DNA of 64,000 nt from Phreatobacter sp. (GTDB lineage: Bacteria > Pseudomonadota > Alphaproteobacteria > Rhizobiales > Phreatobacteraceae): contig NZ_JAEULY010000013.1 of assembly GCF_016793595.1 (NCBI RefSeq), forward strand, positions 1 to 64,000. The letters are read 5' to 3'. Below, one piece after another: positions 25,691 to 32,059 of the stretch; position 1 is the stretch's first letter; the number at the start of each line of letters is the position of its first letter. The notes below the pieces were generated by a model. It saw nothing but the letters and a program-made list of their open reading frames with translations, was not told the origin of the DNA and did not search any database. A program made the position numbers and the translations under genes.

Positions 25691-27892
25691 TCAGGCGGCG
25701 CGGCGGGCGTGCCGCGCCAGGATCGAGGTCAGCGAGCGGGAGACGCGCGCCGCGACGTCGCGGGTGACGTTGTAGCCGCTCGGCAGGTTGATGCCGGTCT
25801 GCGAGATCGCATAGGCGTTGGGGTTGCGGATCGCCGCATCACGCGCCGAAGGCTGGCTGCGGAAGGCCGGCTGCCAGCTCAGGGGATAGAAGAACGGCCG
25901 CGTGTCGATGCCGTCGGCGCCGAGTTCGGCCGCTACCTGCTGCTTCAGCAGGCGCAGGGACGGGTCGAGAACGGCGGTGACCATCCAGTAGCTGTTCAGC
26001 ACATGCGCCGGCTCGGCGTTCAGCGTCAGGCCCGGCGTGTCGCCAAGTTCTTCCCTGTAGAAGCCGAAGATGTCGCGCTTCATGGCGATCAACTCATCCA
26101 GACGCTCCATCTGGGCGATGCCCATGGCCGCCTGCATCGCCGACATCCGGTACTTGAAGCCGATCTCCTCGGTGATCAGCGCACGGGAGGTCGGATGGCG
26201 GCCCTGGTCGCGCAGGATGTTAACCCGCTCGGCAATGGCGTCGTCGTCGGTTACCAGCATGCCGCCTTCGCCGGTCGTCACCGTCTTGGAGCCGTGGAAG
26301 GAGAAGACCGAGGCCTTGCCGAAGGAGCCGGCGGGCTTGCCGCGCCAGCGCGAGCCGATGGCCTCTGCCGCATCCTCGATCAGCACGATGCCGTGGTCGC
26401 GGGCGACGGCATCGAGCCGCGCCCAGTCGGGCATGCCGCCATAGAGATCGACGACGATGGCCGCCTTGGTCTGCGGCGTGATGGCGGCGGCAAGGCTTGC
26501 CGGCGACATGCACCAGGTCACCGGATCGATATCGCAGAAGACCGGCGTTGCGCCGACCTGGACGATCGGCGAGGCGGTGGCGACCCAGGTGCATTCCGGC
26601 ACGATGATCTCGTCGCCGGGGCCGATATTTAGCGCTGCGAGGGCGAGATGGATGGCCGAGGTGCAATGGGCGAGCGAGATGGCGTGCTTGCGCCCGGTAT
26701 GCTCGGCGACCATGGCCTCGAACCGGGTATTGTACTTGGCATGGTTCTCGAACCAGGCGGTGCGCGCCGCCTCCGCCACGAGTTCCACCTCGCGCGGCGA
26801 GATGGACGGACCAGCGACGGGAATGCGGGCCTGTTTGCCGCCGAAGGACGTCGCGTCGCGCGCGCCCTTCCAGCCGAGATCGGCATCGAGCCTGCCGCCG
26901 TCGATCAGCGCCTTCAGCCGTGCGAGGCGGATATAGCGAGGGCCGGTCAGATCCTCCGGCGTGGTGCGGCCGGCAAGGGCGGCGACCAGTTCCTTGGCGC
27001 CCGAGGCGGCCGTGTGCAGGAAACGGAAGTCCGGGAAGGCTTCCGCGAATTTCGTGAAATCGACACGATAGGAGCGGGGGTCGATCGTGTCACCCGCGCC
27101 ATAGGTCACCTTCGAGCCCGGCACGGCTTCCGCCACGATGGTGGCGATGTCACGGACCAGATGGTTCTCGTCGCTTCGGCCGATATTGAAGGCCTCCCCC
27201 CGCACTTTGTCGGCGTCGGCGGCGAGGATCGCCGTGGCGGCGCGCGAGAGGTCGCGGCAGTGGAGCAGCGGTCGCCAGGCGAGACCCGAAGACAGGAGGC
27301 GCACCTCGCCGGTGGACAGCGCCGAGCAGACAAGGTTGTTCAGCACGAGGTCCACGCGCACGCGCGGCGACAGGCCATAGCAGGTGGCGTTGCGCATGAA
27401 GGTCGGCACGAAGCTCTCATCGGCGAGCGCCAGAAGACCGGCCTCGGACTCCACTTTGCTCGCCGCATAGGGCGTCAGCGGATTGACCAGCGCGGTCTCG
27501 TCCAGCAGCAGGTCGGGATTGCCGGCACCGTAGATCGAGCAGGACGAGGCGAAGACGAAGCGCGAGACGCCAGCGGCCTTGGCGGCCTTCGCCAGCGCGA
27601 TGGTCGCGTCGCGGTTGATGGCGGCGGTCAACTCCGGGGCGAGGTCGCCCATCGGGTCGTTGGAAAGCGCGGCGAGGTGCAGGATCGCGTCGATGCCGGC
27701 AAGGTCAGCGGCAGTGACTTCGCGCACGTCCTTGAGGATGACCTGCGCCGGGTCGGCCGGCGTCATGCCCTCGGTGTTGCAAGGCAGGAAATAGCCGGTG
27801 TCGAGGCCGATGACCGTGTGGCCGGCCTCGGCGAGAACCTGCGTCGCGACCGACCCGACATACCCGGCGTGACCGGTGACGAGAACCTTCAT
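25691..27892 (-). CDS. Fused SDR sugar-nucleotide epimerase/dehydratase and DegT/DnrJ/EryC1 aminotransferase
   Basis: A single 733-residue frame joins two enzymes normally made separately. Residues 1-~320 are an extended SDR: GHAGYVGS nucleotide loop (8-14), Ser triad region SSCSIYG (116-122), and YAASK with Tyr142/Lys146. Residues ~360-733 are a PLP aminotransferase of the DegT/PseC/ArnB class: AHCTSAIHLAL, CTWVATASP, IEDAAEAIGSRWRGKPAGSFG (Asp507), and HGSKTVTTGEGG with Schiff-base Lys536. The start MKVLVTG at 27892 follows rfbF-like by 7 bp. Predicted steps: oxidation/epimerisation or dehydration of an NDP-hexose, then amination of a keto-sugar, perhaps with channelling. No stop or frameshift separates the halves. 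Confidence 0.85.
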   Translation of the reverse strand: MKVLVTGHAGYVGSVATQVLAEAGHTVIGLDTGYFLPCNTEGMTPADPAQVILKDVREVTAADLAGIDAILHLAALSNDPMGDLAPELTAAINRDATIALAKAAKAAGVSRFVFASSCSIYGAGNPDLLLDETALVNPLTPYAASKVESEAGLLALADESFVPTFMRNATCYGLSPRVRVDLVLNNLVCSALSTGEVRLLSSGLAWRPLLHCRDLSRAATAILAADADKVRGEAFNIGRSDENHLVRDIATIVAEAVPGSKVTYGAGDTIDPRSYRVDFTKFAEAFPDFRFLHTAASGAKELVAALAGRTTPEDLTGPRYIRLARLKALIDGGRLDADLGWKGARDATSFGGKQARIPVAGPSISPREVELVAEAARTAWFENHAKYNTRFEAMVAEHTGRKHAISLAHCTSAIHLALAALNIGPGDEIIVPECTWVATASPIVQVGATPVFCDIDPVTWCMSPASLAAAITPQTKAAIVVDLYGGMPDWARLDAVARDHGIVLIEDAAEAIGSRWRGKPAGSFGKASVFSFHGSKTVTTGEGGMLVTDDDAIAERVNILRDQGRHPTSRALITEEIGFKYRMSAMQAAMGIAQMERLDELIAMKRDIFGFYREELGDTPGLTLNAEPAHVLNSYWMVTAVLDPSLRLLKQQVAAELGADGIDTRPFFYPLSWQPAFRSQPSARDAAIRNPNAYAISQTGINLPSGYNVTRDVAARVSRSLTSILARHARRAA

Positions 27893-27899
27893 GCTGCCC

Positions 27900-28706
27900 T
27901 CACGCCGCCGCTGCCGAACGGATCGGCTCGTCGTCCCACGTCTTCCACGGCGCCTTGCCGCTGTCCCACAGGCTCTGCAGCAGGCGCAGTTCGCGCAGCG
28001 TGTCGACGCATTGCCAGAAGCCATCATGGCGGTAGGCGCCGAGCCGGCCCTCGCGCGCGAGGCGCTCGTAAAGCGTGATCTCCAACGAGCCGGTGTCGCC
28101 GCCAACCGCGAGGCAGTCGAACACGCCCGGCTCGAAGACCGCGAAGCCGCCATTGATCCAACCCTCGCCGATCTGCGGCTTTTCGACGAAGCCGGCGACA
28201 TCGTCGCCGTCGAAGCGGATACCGCCGAAGCGGGCAGGGGGACGGACGGCGGTGATGGTCGCGGTATGGCCGCGGGCGCGATGCTGGTCGATCACCGCCT
28301 GCACCGGCACGTTGGAGACGCCGTCGCCATAGGTGACGAGGAACGGCTGGCCGTCGAGATGCGGCTTCAGGCGCAGGATGCGGCCGCCGGTATTGGTGTC
28401 GAGGCCGGTATTGACGATGCGGACGCGCCAGTTGTCGAAGATTGGGCCCGACCGGGAGATCTTGCCGCGGCGCGTATCGACGGTGAGGTCGCCGGCCATC
28501 TGGATCTCGTCCAGGAAGAAGCGCTTGATGACATCGGCCTTGTAGCCGCCGGCAATGACGAAGTCGTCGAAGCCCTGCGCCGCATAGTGGCGCATGATGT
28601 GCCAGAGGATTGGCCGGCCGCCGATATCGACCATCGGCTTCGGCTTGGTGTCGGATTCCTCGGCGATGCGGGTGCCGCGACCGCCGGCGAGTATGACCAC
28701 GCGCAT
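27900..28706 (-). CDS. rfbF: Sugar-1-phosphate cytidylyltransferase (RfbF-like)
   Basis: 268 residues from ATG 28706. Nucleotidyltransferase signature MRVVILAGGRGTRIAEES and KPKPMVDIGGRPILWHIM, with the RfbF/AscA-type features GFDDFVIAGGYKADVIKRFF, a long DTRRGK..WRVRIVNTGLDTNTGGR insertion, VTYGDGVSNV metal-binding Asp, and FWQCVDTLRE near the end. This subgroup makes CDP-glucose from glucose-1-phosphate and CTP, the entry to CDP-linked deoxy and amino sugars. No CDP-glucose 4,6-dehydratase (RfbG) is obvious nearby unless the SDR half of the next gene supplies it. First gene of the sugar operon. Confidence 0.87.
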   Translation of the reverse strand: MRVVILAGGRGTRIAEESDTKPKPMVDIGGRPILWHIMRHYAAQGFDDFVIAGGYKADVIKRFFLDEIQMAGDLTVDTRRGKISRSGPIFDNWRVRIVNTGLDTNTGGRILRLKPHLDGQPFLVTYGDGVSNVPVQAVIDQHRARGHTATITAVRPPARFGGIRFDGDDVAGFVEKPQIGEGWINGGFAVFEPGVFDCLAVGGDTGSLEITLYERLAREGRLGAYRHDGFWQCVDTLRELRLLQSLWDSGKAPWKTWDDEPIRSAAAA

Positions 28707-28789
28707 GGACTGTTCCTGGCCGTTATATCGGCCGGAGCATGGCCATTTATGGTAAACGAGCGGTAAAGATCGCCCAACCGGCAGTGGCC

Positions 28790-29155
28790 TCACGGGCGCG
28801 TGGCAGACGCGCGCTGGTGAGCGAGCGCCAGTTCCATCAGCGCCGTCTCGCGCGCGACCAGCAGGCTGGCATGTCTCAGGGCGAGGCCGAAATCCTCGTC
28901 CATGATCGCGAACTGCATGGCGAGAACGATCGGCCGCGCGCTCGGCATGGCCTGGAGGATCGCCTCGACGCGCGCCGCGAGATCGGCATGGCTGATCGCG
29001 TCGAAGCCGTTCAGCAGCATTTCCTGGACCAGCCAGGCGATGGATTTGCCGACCGTATCGATCTCCTCGGCGCGCAGCAGCAGGCCGAGCTCCAGGCCTT
29101 CGCCGGGCTCCCGGACGACCGCATCGGCGCTGCCGGGCAGGATCACGTCGGACAT
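28790..29155 (-). CDS. Hypothetical protein next to the flagellin genes
   Basis: 121 residues from ATG 29155 (GAGGCG ribosome-binding site; an alternative upstream start would lie in AT-rich non-coding sequence). Soluble, acidic, mostly helical with Leu/Ala-rich segments; no cysteine and no recognised motif. It does not look like FlaF or FlbT, the regulators usually found beside alphaproteobacterial flagellins. It shares the AT-rich divergent gap with flagellin 1 and precedes rfbF on the same strand, so it may belong to either flagellin control or the sugar operon. Confidence 0.55.
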   Translation of the reverse strand: MSDVILPGSADAVVREPGEGLELGLLLRAEEIDTVGKSIAWLVQEMLLNGFDAISHADLAARVEAILQAMPSARPIVLAMQFAIMDEDFGLALRHASLLVARETALMELALAHQRASATRP

Positions 29156-29322
29156 GGTGGGCGCCTCGAATGTGTTGCGAAATCCTTTATGTAAGTAATT
29201 TGTCAAGGTTAATATTTGGTAAATTAAGTATTGTTTCCATTGTATTCACCATCAATACGAAGATGGAAAATCGCGCCCAAGAAAAAAGCATTTCTTAAAT
29301 GGCGGCGGCCAAAGTCGGCGAG
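29156..29322. other. AT-rich divergent promoter region of the flagellin locus
   Basis: The stretch 29175-29300 is markedly AT-rich against a GC-rich genome (for example TTAATATTTGGTAAATTAAG near 29209-29228). It must hold the flagellin 1 promoter and that of the divergent small gene. I could not identify a convincing sigma-28 or sigma-54 promoter here. Confidence 0.5.
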
Positions 29323-29404
29323 CCTTCGAGAACTGAAGGCCCTCCCAGGAACGGGAGGCGTCATCGACCACCCCTCAGAAGCAGGGGTCCCTAGGAAAGG
29401 GTAC
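29323..29404 (+). promoter_or_regulatory. Structured 5' leader of flagellin 1 (four hairpins)
   Basis: Four consecutive short hairpins: CCTTC/GAAGG (29323-29339), CCTCCC/GGGAGG with loop AGGAAC (29341-29358), ACCCCT/AGGGGT (29370-29388), and CCCT/AGGG with loop AGGAA (29389-29401). The last one holds the purine-rich ribosome-binding site, about 9 nt before the ATG. The same four are present before flagellin 2. AGGA exposed in loops is the typical CsrA/RsmA target; FlbT is another possible leader-binding regulator in alphaproteobacteria. Confidence 0.7.
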
Positions 29405-29409
29405 TAAAC

Positions 29410-30513
29410 ATGTCCGACATCACCATTTCGCGTGGCGTCCGTTCGAACCTGCTTTCGCTGCAGAACATCGCTTCGCAGCGCGAGACGATCCAGGGCCGTC
29501 TGGCCTCGGGCAAGAAGGTCAACTCGGCCCTCGACAACCCGACCAACTTCTTCACGGCCGCTTCGCTGAACTCGCGCGCCAACGATCTGGGCTCGCTGCT
29601 GGACTCCATGTCCAACGGCATCAAGACGCTGGAAGCTGCCGATAACGGCCTGAAGTCGATCACGAAGACGGTCGAGTCGCTGCAGTCGTCGATCCGTCAG
29701 GCCCGTCAGGACAAGTCCTGGCAGGGCGCGAGCTACGCCTTCACCGCCACGAGCGGCACCGGCGACATCGCCTTCACCGGCGGTGCGGTCGGCACCACGG
29801 CCGTCACGGTTTCGGTCGCTGCCAACGCTTCGGTCGATGACGTCGTCGCCTCGATCAACGGCAACTCCTCGCTGACCAACAAGGTCCGCGCCTCGAACGA
29901 CAACGGCAAGCTGCGCGTCGAAAACCTCTCGACGAGCGACCTGACCGTCGCCGACACCGCCGTCGCCACCACCGGCACGGGCGGCACGATCGGCGGCAAC
30001 ACCGTCCGCGCCGACCTGGTCAAGCAGTTCAACGACCTGCGCCAGCAGCTCGACCGGACGTCGGAAGATGCCTCCTTCAACGGCATCAACCTGCTCCGTG
30101 GCGATGCCCTCAGCATCACCTTCAACGAGACGGGTTCCTCCTCGCTCACCATCCAGTCCAAGGATGGCAAGTCGATCAACTCGACCAATCTCGGCATCGA
30201 TGCCCAGGCGACCTCGGTGGCCGACAGCGACTCCGGCCTGGACGCGGTGCTCGGCAAGCTCTCGACGGCGCTCGGCTCGCTCCGCTCGCAGTCGTCGTCC
30301 TTCGGTTCCAACCTCTCCATGGTGCAGAACCGTCAGGACTTCACGAAGTCGATGATGAACACGCTGAAGGGCGGCGCGGACAACCTCGTCCTGGCCGACC
30401 AGAACGAGGAAGGCGCCAACCTGCTCGCGCTCAACACCCGCGCGCAGCTCGCCACCTCCGCCCTGTCCTTCGCCTCGCAGGGCGACCAGCAGGTTCTGCA
30501 GTTCCTCCGCTGA
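29410..30513 (+). CDS. Flagellin (copy 1)
   Basis: 367-residue flagellar filament subunit. The N-terminal D0/D1 helix region (ISRGVRSNLLSLQNI, then the RLASGKKVNSALDNPTNFF segment) and the C-terminal D1/D0 region (LVLADQNEEGANLLALNTRAQLATSALSFASQ) are intact, with a short Ser/Thr-rich central domain. No cysteine. Export by the flagellar type III system is expected from the conserved N-terminus. It is about 90 percent identical by eye to the next gene. Surface Ser/Thr in the central part are plausible O-glycosylation targets of the GT41 enzyme downstream. Confidence 0.95.
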   Translation: MSDITISRGVRSNLLSLQNIASQRETIQGRLASGKKVNSALDNPTNFFTAASLNSRANDLGSLLDSMSNGIKTLEAADNGLKSITKTVESLQSSIRQARQDKSWQGASYAFTATSGTGDIAFTGGAVGTTAVTVSVAANASVDDVVASINGNSSLTNKVRASNDNGKLRVENLSTSDLTVADTAVATTGTGGTIGGNTVRADLVKQFNDLRQQLDRTSEDASFNGINLLRGDALSITFNETGSSSLTIQSKDGKSINSTNLGIDAQATSVADSDSGLDAVLGKLSTALGSLRSQSSSFGSNLSMVQNRQDFTKSMMNTLKGGADNLVLADQNEEGANLLALNTRAQLATSALSFASQGDQQVLQFLR

Positions 30514-30547
30514 TCCAACAGCGGAACGTTTAGACCACCAAGACTTG

Positions 30548-30572
30548 GGGCGGCCTTCGGGCCGCCCTTTTT
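30548..30572 (+). terminator. Intrinsic terminator of flagellin 1
   Basis: Stem GGGCGGCC (30548-30555) / GGCCGCCC (30560-30567), loop TTCG, followed by TTTTT. A textbook rho-independent terminator, so flagellin 2 is transcribed mainly from its own promoter. Confidence 0.92.
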
Positions 30573-30705
30573 CGTTGGTCGCGGGGTTCGCGACCGGTCG
30601 CGCGAGGAGCGCAAAGCATTAAGGAAAACGGCGTCTTGCCGAGCATGGTAAAATTCTGATTGCCGTATGGGCTTTGTTAACGATGTCGGGAGCAGGATCA
30701 CCCCG

Positions 30706-30783
30706 CCTTCAAGAACAGAAGGCCCTCCCAGGATGTGGAGGCGTACCGGCCACCCCTCAGAAGCAGGGGTCCCTAGGAGAGGG
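30706..30783 (+). promoter_or_regulatory. Structured 5' leader of flagellin 2 (four hairpins)
   Basis: Same four-hairpin order as flagellin 1: CCTTC/GAAGG (30706-30722), CCTCC/GGAGG (30724-30741) with CAGGATGT in the loop, ACCCCT/AGGGGT (30752-30770), and CCCT/AGGG (30771-30783) with loop AGGAG carrying the ribosome-binding site. The second loop matches the A-R-G-G-A-U-G-U core of the CsrA consensus closely. Stems are conserved while loop bases of hairpin 1 differ, as expected for selected structure. Confidence 0.7.
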
Positions 30784-30791
30784 TAGTATTC

Positions 30792-31895
30792 ATGTCTGAC
30801 ATCACCATTTCGCGTGGCGTCCGTTCGAACCTCCTTGCCCTGCAGAACATTGCGTCGTCTCGCGAGACGATCCAGGGCCGCCTGGCCTCGGGCAAGAAGG
30901 TCAATTCGGCCCTCGACAACCCCACCAACTTCTTCACCTCCGCCGCGCTGAACTCGCGCGCCAACGATCTGGGCTCGCTGCTGGACTCCATGTCCAACGG
31001 CATCAAGACGCTGGAAGCCGCCGATAACGGCCTCAAGTCGATCACCCGCACGGTCGAGTCGCTGCAGTCGTCGATCCGTCAGGCCCGTCAGGACAAGTCC
31101 TGGCAGGGCGCGAGCTACGCCTTCACCGCCACGACCGGCACGGGCGACATCGTCTTCACCGGCGGCGCGGTCGGCACCACGGCCGTCACGGTCTCGATCG
31201 CCGCCAGCGCCGATGTCGATGCGGTTGTCGCGCAGATCAACGGCAACTCGTCCCTGACCGGCAAGGTTCGCGCCTCGAACGACAACGGCAAGCTGCGCGT
31301 CGAGAACCTTTCGACGAGCGACCTGACCGTCACCGACACCGCTGTCGCCACCACCGGCACGGGCGGCACGATCGGCGGCAATACCGTCCGCTCCGACATG
31401 ATCCGCCAGTTCAACGACCTGCGCCAGCAGCTCGACCGCACCGCGGAAGATGCCTCCTTCAACGGCATCAACCTGCTTCGCGGCGATGCCCTGGCGATCA
31501 CGTTCAACGAGACGGGTTCCTCCTCGCTCACCATCCAGTCCAAGGATGGCAAGCCGATCAACTCGACCAATCTCGGGATCGATCAGCAGCAGACCTCGGT
31601 GGCCGACAGCGACACCAGCCTGGACGCGGTGCTCGGCGAACTCTCGACGGCGCTCTCCTCGCTCCGTTCGCAGTCGTCGGCTTTCGGTTCCAACCTCTCC
31701 ATGGTGCAGAACCGCCAGGACTTCACGAAGACGATGATGAACACGCTGAAGGGTGGCGCGGACAACCTCGTCCTGGCCGACCAGAACGAGGAAGGCGCCA
31801 ACCTGCTCGCGCTCAACACCCGCGCGCAGCTTGCGACCTCGGCCCTGTCCTTCGCCTCGCAGGGCGACCAGCAGGTTCTCCAGTTCCTCCGCTGA
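30792..31895 (+). CDS. Flagellin (copy 2)
   Basis: 367 residues, same length and alignment without gaps as copy 1. Differences are conservative and scattered (for example SLQNIASQ versus ALQNIASS, and several in the central domain), and many codon third positions are shared, so the pair is a recent duplication or is held together by gene conversion. Two-flagellin filaments are common in this class. It has its own leader and terminator, allowing separate control. Confidence 0.95.
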   Translation: MSDITISRGVRSNLLALQNIASSRETIQGRLASGKKVNSALDNPTNFFTSAALNSRANDLGSLLDSMSNGIKTLEAADNGLKSITRTVESLQSSIRQARQDKSWQGASYAFTATTGTGDIVFTGGAVGTTAVTVSIAASADVDAVVAQINGNSSLTGKVRASNDNGKLRVENLSTSDLTVTDTAVATTGTGGTIGGNTVRSDMIRQFNDLRQQLDRTAEDASFNGINLLRGDALAITFNETGSSSLTIQSKDGKPINSTNLGIDQQQTSVADSDTSLDAVLGELSTALSSLRSQSSAFGSNLSMVQNRQDFTKTMMNTLKGGADNLVLADQNEEGANLLALNTRAQLATSALSFASQGDQQVLQFLR

Positions 31896-31923
31896 TATCG
31901 CGGCAGACGAAAGACCATCGGGA

Positions 31924-31947
31924 AGGGCGGCCCTCGGGCCGCCCTTT
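31924..31947 (+). terminator. Intrinsic terminator of flagellin 2
   Basis: Stem AGGGCGGCC (31924-31932) / GGCCGCCCT (31937-31945), loop CTCG, followed by TTT. Nearly the same hairpin as after flagellin 1, so the duplicated unit includes the terminator. Confidence 0.88.
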
Positions 31948-31965
31948 GCCGTTTCCGGGGCCCCG

Positions 31966-31981
31966 TTAGAGCGGCGTTAAC
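31966..31981 (+). promoter_or_regulatory. Candidate CtrA-like site upstream of the GT41 gene
   Basis: TTAG-N7-TTAAC at 31966-31981, one mismatch from the alphaproteobacterial CtrA motif TTAA-N7-TTAAC. A second GTTAAC lies at 32000-32005. The site sits 79 bp before the glycosyltransferase start and just after the flagellin 2 terminator. CtrA controls motility genes in this class; the short motif makes chance occurrence possible. Confidence 0.35.
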
Positions 31982-32059
31982 CATCTGCGGCAAGAGTGCG
32001 TTAACGGCCAGCCGCGTCCCGCCGGGGCGCGGCCGGCGACGCCTTGCTGGAGATGACGC

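Noticed and set aside
26648-28078. 476-codon frame antisense to the SDR-aminotransferase fusion (similar long shadows at 2095-3522, 35797-37275, 37850-39529, 44293-45585, 54114-55874)
   Set aside because: High-GC shadow frames without ribosome-binding site, domain motifs or sensible composition; the opposite strand carries recognisable enzymes.
27893-28201. N-terminal extension of the SDR-aminotransferase frame
   Set aside because: The extra ~100 residues are Arg/Ser-rich and overlap the rfbF coding region; the nucleotide-binding motif begins right at MKVLVTG.
30619-30642. Sigma-28-like promoter TTAA-N15-GCCGA before flagellin 2
   Set aside because: Spacing is right, but only part of the -10 matches and no equivalent is clear before flagellin 1, so it is not called as a feature.
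29410-31895. Possible phase-variable or invertible flagellin switch
   Set aside because: Both genes are in the same orientation with their own leaders and terminators, and no recombinase or flanking inverted repeats are present.
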